Shown here piece after piece: positions 1 through 12,400 of a stretch of DNA of 64,000 nucleotides. Position 1 is the first letter of the stretch. Every line of letters starts with the position of its first letter. The notes under the pieces were generated by a model that was given only the letters and a program-made list of their open reading frames with translations, was not told the DNA's origin and did not search any database. Position numbers and translations under genes: made by a program. The DNA lies in contig OY856411.1 in assembly GCA_963693085.1 (NCBI GenBank), forward strand, positions 1,344,643,550 through 1,344,707,549, given 5' to 3'. The DNA is from Alisma plantago-aquatica. Lineage: Eukaryota > Streptophyta > Magnoliopsida > Alismatales > Alismataceae.

Positions 1-1993
1 TGACATCAAGTTGATACAAAGGCCAGTCTTTATTCACAGCAACAGATATCAGAATACGGACAGAATTTAAGCGGGCGACTGGAGAAAAAGTTTCAAAATA
101 ATCAACCCCATACGTTTGAGTATATCCTTTGGCAACTAGTCTGGCTTTCAGGCGTTCAATGGTACCGTCCGGTTGGTATTTAATAGTAAAAATCCAGCGG
201 CATCCAACTGTGTGGCATGAAGAAGGACGATCAACCAGATCCCAAGTCTGTTGATCACAAAGTGCATGCATTTCTTGCTCCATAGCATGTTTCCAGGCAG
301 GATGGCAAAGTGCCTCTTTAGCTGATTTAGGAATTGTCACAGCAGACAAAGCAGAAGTAAAACAAGCAAAGCTACCACAGAGATTATCAGATGAACAGAA
401 ATTACTGATAGGATGCTGAGTACAGGAGCGAACGCCTTTCCGTAAACTGATAGGAAGATCCAGGTCAGAAAATACCTCAGTGGTCGGTGGATCATCCGCA
501 GACGTAGGATTTGGTTCGGCCGGGGCTTCAGAAGCAGTAATGTTCTTTGACCTGCGCCGATAGACTTGCAATGGGCGTTCTTGAGGCACATCAGGAGCAT
601 GAGGTTCTTCAACAACTAAAGGTAATGGAGTGGGAGCCATAATGTCATCCGACAATTTTGCACCAGCAGTAGAAAAATAAGGCATATGCTCAAAAAAGGT
701 CACATCTGCACTAACCAACCACTGTTTTTTGATAGGATCAAAACAGCGGTAACCTTTCTGAGTACGGGAGTATCCCAAAAACACACATTTGACTAAGCGA
801 GCATCAAGTTTAGTGAGACCAAGACGAAGAATTTTCACAAAACAAGTACTCCCAAAGATGCGAGGAGGCAGAGAAAATAAGGGTTTATCAGGAAACAAAA
901 TAGTATATGGGACCTGATTTTTCAGAACAGAGGAAGGCATGCAATTGATAAGGTAGCATGTTGTAGAGACAGCTTCAGGCCAGAAGTGTTGGGGTACTTT
1001 ATAGTGTAGAAGACGGGTGCGAGCAACCTCAAGAAGATTACGGTTTTTTCTTTCAGCAACGCCATTTTGTTGAGGGGTATACGGGCAAAAAGTCTGATGT
1101 ATGGTTCCACGGTCAGCACAAAAAGATGTAACAGATTGTTGCATGAATTCCAGAGCATTATCAGTATGAAAAATTTTAATGGGTCTATTAAATTGTGTTT
1201 GAATTTCAGCAAAGACGGTGTGAATAGTATCTAATACAGTATCCCGACCTTTAAGCAAAAACAACCATGTGGTGCGAGAATAATCATCAATAAAGGTCAT
1301 AAAATATTTCACACCAGAGAGACTGGATACAGAGCATGGTCCCCAAATATCAGCATGAACCAAGTCAAAGATTTCTTTAGAGGCAATAATTTTCTTAGCT
1401 GGAAAAATAGATCGAGTTTGTTTGCCCAAAACACAAGTTTCACGGGAAAAATTATTCTCAGATAAAGTAGGAAATAAATGTTTTAGTTTGGCAGCAGATG
1501 GGTGACCCAAACGAAAGTGCCACTGTAATCCTGTCACTGAAGTAGAAAGCAGAGTCGCAGCAGTAGGAGGTCCATCCAAGTAATACAGCCCATCTGGTCC
1601 TTCACGGCCCGAACCAATCCTCGTCTTCGTGCGGAGATCCTTCAAAATACAACCAGAATGATCAAATTTAATAGAGCACTGGAGTTGTTTAATCATCTTA
1701 CTGACGGACAGTAAATTAACAGGAAACTTCGGAATATATAAAACAGAATTCAAGTGCAATTTTGGTGACAGTGGAACCGTGCCAGTGCCATGAACAACAG
1801 TTTTGGAACCATTCGCAACAGTAACAGAAGTTATAGGAGCAATTTTATTGAGACTTGAAAACAGGTGAAGATCACCAGCCATATGAGTGGAAGCACCTAA
1901 ATCAATGCACCACTGTTTGTTACCAGATGATGGAGAGGCAAGTATGGCAGAAGGTCCAGAAGTAGACGAGGATGGCATCTGCGCAAGACGTTC
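1..1993 (-). CDS. pol: Copia-1 pol (protease, integrase, partial RT), open at window edge
   Basis: The frame stays open for about 664 codons down to base 1. Order: protease active-site region reading [11 protein letters not shown] (about 1,889-1,906; the usual DSGA has become DLGA); GAG-pre-integrase with [11 protein letters not shown] (about 1,480-1,530); integrase with [16 protein letters not shown] and NGVAERKN as the D-D-E region (about 1,050-1,350); C-terminal integrase segment [20 protein letters not shown] (about 730-800); RT from WKHAMEQEM through [28 protein letters not shown] and [16 protein letters not shown]. It follows gag after one amber stop in the same frame. The DLGA change would probably inactivate the protease; that is an inference. 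Confidence 0.85.
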
Positions 1994-2944
1994 CTAGAAC
2001 ATCTTTTCAAACTCTGAACGTAACCAGTCAGTGTTCGCTGGAGCAGTAGGTGGGGCAGCAGTAGAGTCGGCAGCAGGTTCTGTAGCAGCCTGGTTAGCCC
2101 AAGCCGGCTTGTCGTGCTTAATCCAACAACGATCTTCAGTATGATTGTCCCGGCCACACCAGTTGCAGTAGCGAGGGCCGGGAGGGGCACCACGTCCAGA
2201 AGAGCCACGGCCTCCTGAGGGAGGAGGACGACCACCACGGCCACGACCGCGGCCACGGCCACGGCCAGAATCAGCAGAGCGAGAAATAAGCGCAGGATGC
2301 TCAACAGAAGTGGGAGTCATGGATGGCAGACGCTGGACTCTTTTTAGAACATCCCGAAGAGTCGGTAGTGGGTCGCTGGAGAGGATCTGGTCAACCACAC
2401 CAGAAAAAGAGGCAGGAAGTGCAGCCAAGAACTGCACCAGTTGCAGTTCGTTGCGTTGTTTCTGAGCAACTTTGATGTCTGCCGTCAAAGGGTGGTAGAG
2501 TTCAAATTCATTCCACAGTGCCGAGCATTGGTTGTAGAAGTCATCAATAGAAGTGTCAGTGGAGAACTCCTTTTTCGCCAAGGTTTTGAAGATTTCAAAA
2601 ACACGTTTTGGATTCTCCTGATGGGAATAAACATGGGACAGTTGATCCCACATAGCCTTCGCATCATGAAGGCAGAGAAGAGATTGGCTAATATGCGGCT
2701 CGGTACTGTTGAGGATCCAAGACATGACGCCGGAATCATCCTTGGACCACTACGCATAACTTTGTATGACTTTGTCATCCGAATCAGCAGTAGGAGCAGC
2801 AGGACGTTCAGCCGTAAGATGATGATACTGGCCTTGTGCTTTGACATATAGCACAAAGGATGCCGACCAGAGATGGTAGTTGGAGCCACCGTCGAGCTTC
2901 ACTGTGGTAATGCAAAGAGACCGAGGAGGCTCAGGGAGCGCCAT
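1994..2944 (-). pseudogene. gag: Copia-1 gag with two in-frame amber codons
   Basis: This is the nucleocapsid polyprotein. It begins MALPEPPRSLCITTVKLDGG and contains NYHLWSASFVLYVKAQG, a standard copia gag N-terminus. The UBN2-type helical core follows, with [21 protein letters not shown] basic RGRGRGRG stretch precedes a CCHC knuckle, [18 protein letters not shown] near 2,749 and another at 1,994-1,996 replace residues that are Gln (CAG) in copia-2, so both look like C-to-T changes. The ATG at 2,944 is chosen because it precedes the conserved LDG..Y..W block. Confidence 0.83.
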
Positions 2945-3575
2945 GGCAGAGGCGGGCGGCGCAGAAGCAGATCAGAGTAGAAACCCACAAAGGGCAGATA
3001 ACAGCAGCAGAGATCTGACGTGTCAGATCAGAAGACCCGTATCGGGCAGAGAATGAATAGAGAAACCTACGCCGTCATGAGGAAAACTCAACGTTCCAAC
3101 ATGAGGCGCAGGCAGAAAGAACGAAGAGACGGAGAGACTCTCAACTTAACCAGCCAGTGGGTGTCCGAAAGTAGATCCGACGAACACCCGAACGTAGAGC
3201 GAAAGTAGAGGTAAAAACCAGTGACAGCCGGCCTGAAGCGTAGGGATCCGAATAAGGGAGAAGGTTGTTAGGTGGTGGGTTGTGGAGGAGAGGAGGCGGC
3301 TACGGGAGGTGTTGTCGGGAAGGGAGGGTGGGCGGAGGAGGGCTGGTGGCGGCGTGAAAGGAGGGGAAAGAGAAGGGCGGGCGGTGGGAGGCAGGTGGTG
3401 GGCGGCGGCACTGGGGGAAGGGGGGTGCAGCACTTGGGGGGGGGGGGCAGCGGCGGCTGGAGGGGAGGGCGGCGCCTGTGTTGGTGGGCTGCGGTGGAGG
3501 GGGGTGGCAGCGGCGGGGGGGGGGGGGCGACGGGCTTACGTCATGGGTGGGCTGATGGGTGGGGAAAAAAATTAA
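2945..3575 (-). other. Copia-1 untranslated leader, extremely G-rich on the plus strand
   Basis: This lies between the PBS and gag. At 3,240-3,540 the plus strand is dominated by GGCGG and G-tracts up to about 12 G, so the element RNA is C-rich there. Long open frames in this segment are low-complexity Gly/Arg or Pro/Ser strings and I do not treat them as genes. Confidence 0.6.
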
Positions 3576-3591
3576 CCTGCTCTTGATACCA
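3576..3591 (-). other. Copia-1 primer-binding site
   Basis: The minus-strand sequence TGGTATCAAGAGCAGG matches the plant initiator tRNA-Met PBS (TGGTATCAGAGC) with one extra A. Copia-2 has TGGTATCAAGAACAGG at the same position. Confidence 0.75.
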
Positions 3592-3719
3592 TATAAAGTG
3601 GAAATGTGTTGTTTATTCAATGAGTAAAAAGGTGTACATGGTACTCTCTTATATAGCAATAGAGAGTTAAGACATACATACAAGCAGGCAATATGGGACT
3701 AATACAAAAGAACATAACA
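3592..3719 (-). repeat. Copia-1 5' LTR (short, edges approximate)
   Basis: The segment next to the PBS shares blocks with the corresponding segment of copia-2 (GCAATATGGGACTA, and TATGGTATCAAG at the junction). A TGTTATGTTC start near 3,719 and a CA end near 3,599 are plausible. The other LTR is outside the window, so the boundaries are not proven. Confidence 0.5.
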
Positions 3720-4439
3720 CAGTAGAAACAGAAAATAACACAGTATTTCTATACTATGCATTTTACATCTATGCCACTAATGTAAATGAGCCATGGGAAA
3801 TTCACTTGTTGCATATCAGAATCACGTGGTAATAAATGATGGTGGATAAACATGGTATCACATATTTTGCTCAACTTCCTTCACAGTTGTGAAGCCCATT
3901 TGCCAAAATCACATCTTGACGTTGAAGAAACCATGGTGGTGTTTCTTTTAGAACTAAAATGATGCATATAGACACATGTGCCTAGGTTTACTGAAATTAC
4001 ACGGGCTAAGAACAATATATTAATCACATCAAGCAACTCCAACTCATGTTGGGCAACAAGATAGGGAGGTCAACCACCACATCCACAGCGATATCCTAGA
4101 TTTCCAAAATTCTAACTTCAACTTAAATACAGACAGGAATAATGGATAATGAGATTCCAAAACCTAGATGATAATAAATATCATATGAAGTGTATATGGA
4201 CATTCATCAATGACTTTTGATGTATGATGATGAAGGCCACAATATTAGGTGACCAAATATCTATAAATAGACTTGAGGAAATATTTTGTGTTTTGAACAT
4301 ATTTCCAGTCACAAAACCATGTACTGAGGTATATAATGAGTATTCAGGTTAAACTTGATTTAGTGAGATTATTTGAGGTGTTCGAATAGTTATCTTGAAT
4401 TATGTGATCCTTGATTATTTCTTTTTGGGAATTTATGTG
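3720..4439. other. RPAC1 intron 7 sequence without recognised features
   Basis: AT-rich sequence between copia-1 and hAT-like copy A. I see no gene, RNA or clear repeat. Confidence 0.5.
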
Positions 4440-5002
4440 CATAGAATTAAATGTCCGATTTTTATGTCTTATCAGATGGCCCAGAAATAGAAATTTTTCA
4501 AAATTTCGGCCGAAGTACAATTTGTATAAGTCTAGTGTTAGCATATAACTAGGTTACATGGGACATTTATAGATAGATCCAAGAAAGAACTTGGTTGTTT
4601 TCAAAGTATTTCTCTAGATCTCTATAGAAAATATAGAAATTGAAGAAGGTAACGTATAGACAATCTAGGGATAGGGGAAACATACCTTAGAATAAAGAGA
4701 AATAGCTTCTACAAGCAAGAGATTCAAAAAAAATTGCCCAAATACCCAAGATGTAGTTTTAGCAGCCTTATGAACAAATTTCTCAAATTTAAGTTGTGTT
4801 ACCATGCCATTCGCGAAATTACGGTCCAAACTGGGCTTTTTGTTGCGAAATTTCACACCTAGGATCGAAATTTTTGCGAAATTACGTCTCATTCATTGTA
4901 TTTGTGTGTTTCGATGTCTAATCACACATTTCGATGTGGGATTGCAATAAAAACGAAATTTCAAGCAAAATTTTGCAATTTCGATCGAAATTTTGTTCCA
5001 TG
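4440..5002 (+). mobile_element. hAT-like non-autonomous element, copy A (internally deleted)
   Basis: It starts CATAGAATTAAATGTCCG and ends CGAAATTTTGTTCCATG, the same ends as copies B (12,749) and C (14,892). The interior shares the TTTCTCAAATTTAAGTTGTG region with copy C but lacks the central part. Sub-terminal TTTCGAT/ATCGAAA motifs are dense. The flanks (TTTATGTG left, TGCGAGTG right) agree at only 4 of 8 bases, so a TSD is not clear. It carries no coding capacity. Confidence 0.75.
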
Positions 5003-6330
5003 TGCGAGTGGTTGGACACATGTATCTTGAGCTCTTTTCTAGGTAGAATACTAGTGCTGGCTATGGAGTTATCTCTGAAATTTCATCTTGTTTGAAGATT
5101 TTATTTGCGAAAAATTCAAGCTTTAAATGTTTGGTTAAATAAATAAGGTCTTAATTATTCAGATATAAGAGGATAATCATATCCACCTAGCTTTGGTGTC
5201 ACGTGCCATGCTCTTTGAGGCATTATGTGGGTGGAGGCTCAAGCAAGCAGCGAGCTGCGGATTCACTTGAGGCTAATCTAATCCCGATCCTAGATATCGA
5301 TCCCACAGAGTTTTCCGTGTCTTCAACCTGCGAACTTAGCAGAGAAGAAGGTGAGACTAAGTCCGACCTCTAGCTAGGTGCTACACGACTGCAGCACCCG
5401 ATTCTGAATCTCAAGAGTTCTATGGCTCCTGTTTCACCTATTGTGGCTAGAGGTGAATATGTTGTAGAGCAGGCTAATGGGAAAGCAATTCCCTAAAAGC
5501 CAAAACTTCAATAACAATGTTTATTTATCAGCTCGGCACATACCTGAGGGGGTATTTATAAGAAAAGATTGAAGCCATTTTTGTCATGACAATTGCTTCT
5601 AGACACATAATTGACAACATGTCAACAACAACAACAAAAAAGAACTTGGAACTTACAAACAAGTTCCAGAAATTCCATGTAGATCCTAAAACTGAATCAA
5701 TTGCCTAATAAATCCTAAAACATAACACATCTTAAAAAGAACTATTTAAGACTAATTAGATGTTATCAGACTTTTTGACCTACTAGTGGAACTTGTCGTG
5801 CATCAATCTCATACCAAATGTACATTATGTGGATGTTTTGGCCATTCACTTAACCAATATTCTGAAAGATTAAGAAGGTTAGTTGAGTGGGAAAGGTGAA
5901 TTCTACTTTGCTGGTGATCTTCCAAGGTATTCCTTTTCCAAGACCTTGTGTGTCTCTTCTTCATTGTGGCAATGAGCCTAGTTCGTCTATGATGACATCG
6001 TTATAGCGTCATTTTTTTACCTTTGTTCAACACTATGTGTTACAGTTATACCTTTATGGAGTTTATTTACAAGCTGAGTCCCCTTTCCATATTACTTATA
6101 ATGATGCTAGCAATCTAGTCATGATGTGTAGCTACAATAGTTATCACTACTTCTGACCTTATCGTTTCACTCATTTATATAGTTGTAAATTCAAACACTG
6201 ATACATAAAACCCAGAAAAAAAATCAAAAATATTTCTATCAAGATATCTTATATTGCATCCAACTACAAAAATATCAAAGGCAGTGGTTTTTGTACACCA
6301 GAATAGAAGTAATCAAAGAACGGTGCAAAC
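5003..6330. other. RPAC1 intron 7, mostly featureless
   Basis: AT-rich intron sequence with a moderately GC-rich island at about 5,200-5,470. A short plus-strand stretch near 5,800-5,890 resembles a degraded CCHC knuckle and is listed separately. I recognise nothing else. Confidence 0.45.
5797..5890 (+). pseudogene. Possible LINE ORF1-type zinc-knuckle remnant
   Basis: The plus-strand frame reads HQSHTKCTLCGCFGHSLNQY then SERLRRL. The CX2CX4HX4 spacing with GHSLNQ resembles the knuckle of plant L1-type LINE ORF1 (often CxxCxxFGHSLxxC), with the last Cys changed to Tyr. No flanking domain or open frame supports it. Confidence 0.3.
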
Positions 6331-6424
6331 CTTTTCCTATGTCTTCAATGTCAAAGACCTTGGGTGCACATTTATTAACGAGTTCTTCCGCTTTTTCATC
6401 AAGAACATCATCCAATAATTCCAC
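6331..6424 (-). CDS. RPAC1: RPAC1 exon 7 (last exon in the window)
   Basis: The acceptor is TCTCTAG. The exon reads [20 protein letters not shown] and then [11 protein letters not shown], ending with a phase-1 G before donor GTTTGC. The expected downstream exon (Cys-rich TVARPR.C..CREC region) is not found between here and base 1 on this strand, so intron 7 probably extends beyond the window through copia-1. Confidence 0.92.
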
Positions 6425-9400
6425 CTAGAGAAGAAAACAGCATTTACACCAGAAAACCAGAATATAGTGTAGCATTGTTAAGACCTGAGAAATGCTTAAT
6501 TCAAAAAGACTTGACTTTTGCGCACCTCAGGAAGCATTCTATACCATGTTGTCGAGACAGGAGACCATTTGGCATGAATGTTACCGGTGCCCTTTACTGC
6601 ATGAGCTTCAAGCTCTATAGCCTACAAGACATAAATTTTCTATCACCATAAACCACAAGAAACATACAGAGTAAAGTGTAGCAGGCATAGACAGACCGGT
6701 TAGTTCTGACAGCGACACAGATGCCTAAATGTGCAAAACAGGATAGCAATCATATAGAAGCTATATTAGTCTAGTGTGCCAAAAAAATCAATTCAATGAT
6801 CAATGCTTCCCCTCAAAACCCAGCGTGCTCTAGTGATTAATATATGGTAGTCTAGTTGGTTTTCCTATGCTTGTGGATTAAGCCATTTTGTGTGAGCTTT
6901 ATTTGATATCATTTTGGGTTTGCAGAAACCCACAATGTGAACCAGGCAGATTTGTTGGGTCTGGACTTCTTAATGCAACCACAAATCATTCAAAACCTAA
7001 CAAAAACAGAACCTAAAAGTTTGTGGATTATGAAAGTACTGACAAATAACTCTGATGTAACCTATGAAACATAACATATATAAGTAATAAAAACTATTCA
7101 TAATCATAGATCAGTTTGTCCTATTGTGGCTTACAACATCATCTTGCCATTACCTAAGATTTTTTTAAGCAATTACCTAAAATTATTGATCACCTCTTAT
7201 GGACTATCTTTGCTGTTTTTTTTCAATTGTGTATATAAATTGTGTTTATCGAAAAGAAAAATTATGCTATACAATTTCATCTTATTTGCCTTAGCTTTAA
7301 ATTAGAACATGTTATTCACTTTTTCAATTGTATACGCACATATTCTTCGCCTTGGATCATTCATTACCTACTTTTGATGAGTGCTACGATTTGTTTGATC
7401 TATGAGCATCAGAGCATATCAATAATTGTTTTTTATCTAATATATGTATTTGCACTATCAAATTCAAACTCTTTATATCGGGTCACTTTAAATTTAGATC
7501 ATAGTATCTCAAATTATGCTTTTTGTAATATATAGACTTCTAACTATTACATTGGACTTTTAAGATAATAAGTACAGTTGTCATCTGTCAAAACATCATT
7601 TTCTACAGAGATCTGAATTTCAATCTACCAGAAAACTGCTAGATAATAAATACAATTTCTCAACAATGTGAAAAACAGTAACCAGTCTTCCAAGCAAAAC
7701 CTGAAGCCTGTCATTTCAGAATACGTAGCCGGTCCCTTTTACCTTTTTTACTACAAGTAAACTATTAAACTATTTATAGCCATTCATTACCCATTTCTCA
7801 ATGCAGAGGATAATATTTATCAAGGTGCAGAAGTGACATGGGAACAAGTAGTTGTAGATATGGGGCTATAGAAACACTTTATCTAGAGCCAGAATGATAA
7901 TTCAATCCTCTCCAAAGAGAGAGGTAACCAGTAGATTTACAAATGGATTCTATTTTTGAGCTTGCGGGAAAAAAAGAATTTGCAAAGTACAAGTTTTCCA
8001 TTTATTTTACTTCGTCACAAACTCTAAAAAAATTATTTGGCGTCATGTTTTTATTTGGCAATTTACACAATTGACATGGGTCTAGGATGTGAGTCTTTTT
8101 GCTATAAATACCAGTAAAGGTATGATCTGGGCAGATGATTTGATTTGAGATACAATAATTTTCGTTTCCCCTACGAAACCCTCTCTTTTCTTGATGTGTT
8201 CCGCATCAACTGGTTTAAAACCAATCCCTAATTGGGCATCAGCCCCACCATCTTCCCCACCCATCCCTTGTCACTCTTCATGAGGAATAGTGCCCCCTAC
8301 CTTCTCTCTCCTTGGTGTGGAACAAGTCCCCTTCCAGTCTTACGGCCATGCCCCAGGCAAATGATTTGATTTGAGATACTATAAGTTTGGTTTTCCCTAT
8401 GAAGCCCTTTCTCTCCCGATGTGTTCCGCACCAACGGGTATCAAAAATCAAACACTAATTAGGATACAGAGCTGCCACCTTCACAAATAATAGTGCCCTG
8501 CTACCCTCTCCCATAGGTGTACAATAAGCTGCACGCATACCTTGGCTTCCATCAGTATTATGATTCCAGCAAAAGCGCACACCCACACAACAAGCAGAGC
8601 CCCTCCAAACCATTGGCATCTCCACCTTTTCAACGTATGCATCAGCAACCGACTCCAGGCTCCAGCCCCCAGGTGCCTTCCCACCTAGTCAGTTGACATC
8701 GCCACTCTGCCCAACACAGCAGCAACCACTCGCTTGTTCCCTACATGATACAGCACCAGTCCCATATCTCGATCTGCTCCCACCCCTAACCCTGATCCTC
8801 ACCCACCGCTCCTCAGTCCCTTTCCTTTCCGTCAGTCTCTGATTCTACCCTATATCCTGACAACTGTTATTCCCTCATGCCATACCCATCCTGGCTGTCG
8901 TGCCCCTCTCCCCCCATGCGTACAACTGTACATAGCAGTTGGTTGACCCTCCCTCCTATTGGCCCTCCTACTTTCCCTGCCCCCTTCAGTCCTATACCTA
9001 CCAAACACTAGTCGCTCCCCTAGCCGCTCCCAACAGTTCCCCCCCCCCAAACACCAAAGCATGGTTGTATAGGCGGCTGGGTGACTAAGCGGAGGCCTAG
9101 GCGTTTCCAGACATTTTGTTATATTTATGATTTTAGTGGATATATGTTCAATTTATAAATTAATATGATCCCTAGATATATAGAGTCAGGCTAGTGTACC
9201 TCAGTCATTTTCAAAGATGCAGTAATTTTTTGAAAATTCTAAACCATTGATCTTCTTAAATATCTTACAAACATACTATATAATAAATTTTAGCTCATTT
9301 GGATACTTATAGGTCGTGCATCTAAAGGAGGCAAGAATCATGCATTTCAAATTAGTTTTGTGTGTCGACTTTGTTGTCCTTAGATGAGTGACTTACACTC

Positions 9401-12400
9401 ATCCAAACGAGCTCAACTTTCGTATGTGGTCTATTATTATTGTAACCATGAAGATCAATAGATGGGATTTTGGAAAGACAAGGTCTAGATAGGCAAACAC
9501 CATTGAGGTGTACGGCGTAATCTGTACACTCGAGTGTATTCTAGCCTGACTCTATACAGCTATACATTATAAATACAAAATAGTGGATCAATAAATACAA
9601 CTCAGTAAATAAATAAATACAAATCAGTAGATTAATAAATACAAATCAGTAGATAAATAAATACAAACCAGTACTCAGCACATAAATAAATACAAATCAG
9701 TATATAAATAAATACAAATCTGTAGAAAATAAATGTAAATCAGTAGATGAATAAATAATTTCAAAATCAGTAGAGAAATAAATATTGAATACAAATCCCA
9801 AATTTCAAATAAATAGATGAGGCAACAGCAATAGTTGATGAATAGTTGTTGAGGGTGGGTTAGATTAGCGATTTCATATATGAATATACATTATAAATAC
9901 AAAATAGTGGATAAATAAATACAAATCAGTAAATGAATAAATACAAATCAGTAAATAAATAAATACAAACCAGTACTCAGTAGACAATTAAATACAAAAC
10001 AGTAGTAAATAAATACAAATCGGTAAATAAATAAATACAAATCAGTAGATAAATAAATACAAATCGGTAAATAAATAAATACAAATCAGTAGATAAATAA
10101 ATACAAATCGGTAGATAAACACATACAAACCAGTACTCAGTAGATAAATAAATACAGAACAGTAGATAAATAAATACAATCAGTATATAAATAAATACAA
10201 ATAGGTAGACAAATAAATATAAATCAGTAGATGAATAAATAATTTCAAAATCAGTAGACAAATAAATATTAAATACAAATCCCAAATTTCAAATAAATAG
10301 ATGAGGCAGCAGCAATAGTTGATGAATAGTTGTTGGGGTGGGTTAGATTATGGATTTTATATAGAGGTTTAGAATTAATGGGATTCATACATAGGTTTTA
10401 GAGTAGGATTAATATGATATTATACTAATAAGAATCCTATTTACTATTAGGAATTATATAAATTAATAGGAATCAATTAAAAAAATCTTAATTGGCCTGA
10501 TTAAGTGCCCCAATCCGCTTGGGTGGGTGGCCTAGTCCGCCTGGGCGGCCGGCTAGCCCACCTGGGTACTGTGAATGTACTGGGCGCCTGGCTTTGGAGG
10601 ACCCAAGGGCCGCCTACGCCGCTTGGGCGCCCGCCTATACAACACAGCACCAAAGTTGGATTTGCAAATCATGGGGCATGAATCAATCATCCTTCATTAG
10701 CGCCACAACCTTCCCCATCACATATGATTGTTGGCAAAGATGGTCAATAAGGAGTTCAATAACTTCAAAATTATTATGTGGCACATCTGACAATAGTCCT
10801 ACAACGTCTCGACTTGTTGTTGCAACATCAGAGAGATCTCAATGCACACTTGCAGAATGTCAAACAGTAGCCGAACCAAAATATCAAGAACTAAAACCAG
10901 GATGGTGCTATGGGTGATTTGCCAATCCATGCAAGCTAGTTACCATCTAGAGTGCACCATCAAACTGGAAGTGTTGGATTACATTGGGGATTGTCGCCCT
11001 GAAGTATCGCTTGACTAGTTCCACAGGATGGACAAGTACTTCCAGTTGCATCATCGAATGACTTGGAGTGCAGCAGCTACAGTTGTCTACAGGCAAAATT
11101 GAAGGGTGGTGACCTTGCATGGTGGAAATTCATTCCCCGCCCTCGAAAATCGTGGGTCATGCAACAGAACGCCATTACGGAATACCTCTTGCAATGTGAT
11201 TGTCATCATTACGCCAGCACTTCTACGTACATTTCACTCAGTTGAGGCAAGGCACTTACACCCTCGCAAAGTACAATCAGTGATTCTACGAGCTAATCCA
11301 TCGTTCAAGCATACATGGAGATAAAGTTGTCATGATCACCAACTTCACAAGAGGATTGAATGATAAAATTGTGAGTCAGCATCGTCTAATTCCTTGGGTT
11401 TCAGGATGTGTTACAGGTTGCAATGCAAATTGAGGACGAGCTACAGCAATGACCTCCAACTACTACTGCTCCTCTAGTTAGTCGGCCTCTTCTGACCCTT
11501 AGGCGTCGTGAGTTATACCACGATGTTGGAAATATTCTTCAAACAACACACAGTACCAAAGTCGATCTAGTGCTTACACCCTCGCAAAGTACAATCAGTG
11601 ATTCTACGAGCTAATCCATCGTTCAAGCATACATGGAGATAAAGTTGTCATGATCACCAACTTCACAAGAGGATTGAATGATAAAATTGTGAGTCAGCAT
11701 CGTCTAATTCCTTGGGTTTCAGGATGTGTTACAGGTTGCAATGCAAATTGAGGACGAGCTACAGCAATGACCTCCAACTACTACTGCTCCTCTAGTTAGT
11801 CGGCCTCTTCTGACCCTTAGGCGTCGTGAGTTATACCACGATGTTGGAAATATTCTTCAAACAACACACAGTACCAAAGTCGATCTAGTGCTTCACTAGT
11901 CAGGGTTATGGCCACCAGTCTTCCAATGCCCAGTTGTGTCATCCATTATAGCGGAGAACAAGGAGGATAGAAAATGTGAGGGCATACTCCTAGGCAGTAA
12001 ACCTAGCAATGACAAGGAAGAGCAGCTAAACACTCTTTGTTGCTTTTTGCACATGGCGGTGTCAACCCTGATCTGCGTCACTCTCTGTTGTTCTTCTCAT
12101 ATGTGAGTGCCAGAGCCACATATGTGCTCTTACCACAAAAATAAAAATTTAAAGAAAATACTACAATTATAGAAGTGGTACTAGCATATGATGTCAATGG
12201 TGCTCATTATCAAATAGCAAAGATGATACACAATGTTTTAAAAATTGGATTGAGTGGTTGCTTAAGCAACCTCTAGGCCTGGCTGATCTAAAAAACCTTA
12301 GGCAAATGTTGGGAAGAAATCAATTAAGTGGTCGCCTTAAACCCACTTTATCCGCTTTTGTGCTCGCCTTTCTTCCTTGTTCAAGTCATTGCTAGACCCA

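Larger units (their letters stand above)
1..3719 (-). mobile_element. Copia-1, Ty1/copia retrotransposon in RPAC1 intron 7 (3' end outside window)
   Basis: This is a minus-strand copia element. Reading right to left it has a short LTR-like segment, a tRNA-Met-type PBS, a leader that is G-rich on the plus strand, gag with a CCHC knuckle, protease, GAG-pre-integrase, integrase, and reverse transcriptase up to the QLDV motif, where the window ends. Gag and pol are in the same frame. It is related to copia-2 at 20-25 kb along its whole visible length but is much better preserved. Confidence 0.88.
9064..10643. mobile_element. Non-autonomous TIR element with GC-rich ends
   Basis: A perfect 13-bp terminal inverted repeat, GTTGTATAGGCGG at 9,064-9,076 and CCGCCTATACAAC at 10,631-10,643, bounds an AT-rich interior. 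Both ends are followed inward by GCCTAGGCG- or GCCGCTTGGGCG-like motifs. No transposase frame is present. No target-site duplication is evident, so the superfamily is uncertain. It contains the 9,181 fold-back MITE and a large tandem array. Confidence 0.55.

Noticed and set aside
3272..3683. Overlapping Gly/Arg-rich and Pro-rich open frames
   Set aside because: Low-complexity by-products of the G-rich copia-1 leader; present in several frames and both strands.
1..6330. Missing RPAC1 C-terminal exon inside the window
   Set aside because: I looked for a CTLCREC-type coding stretch on the minus strand between 1 and 6,330 and found none, so it is treated as lying outside or absent.
9977..10285. 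102-codon Tyr/Leu-rich repeat peptide on the minus strand
   Set aside because: It follows the AT-rich tandem array unit and contains no non-repeat segment.
10519..10917. 132-codon plus-strand frame starting [18 protein letters not shown]
   Set aside because: It begins in the GC-rich TIR end of a transposon and continues into gag-fossil DNA; no coherent domain.
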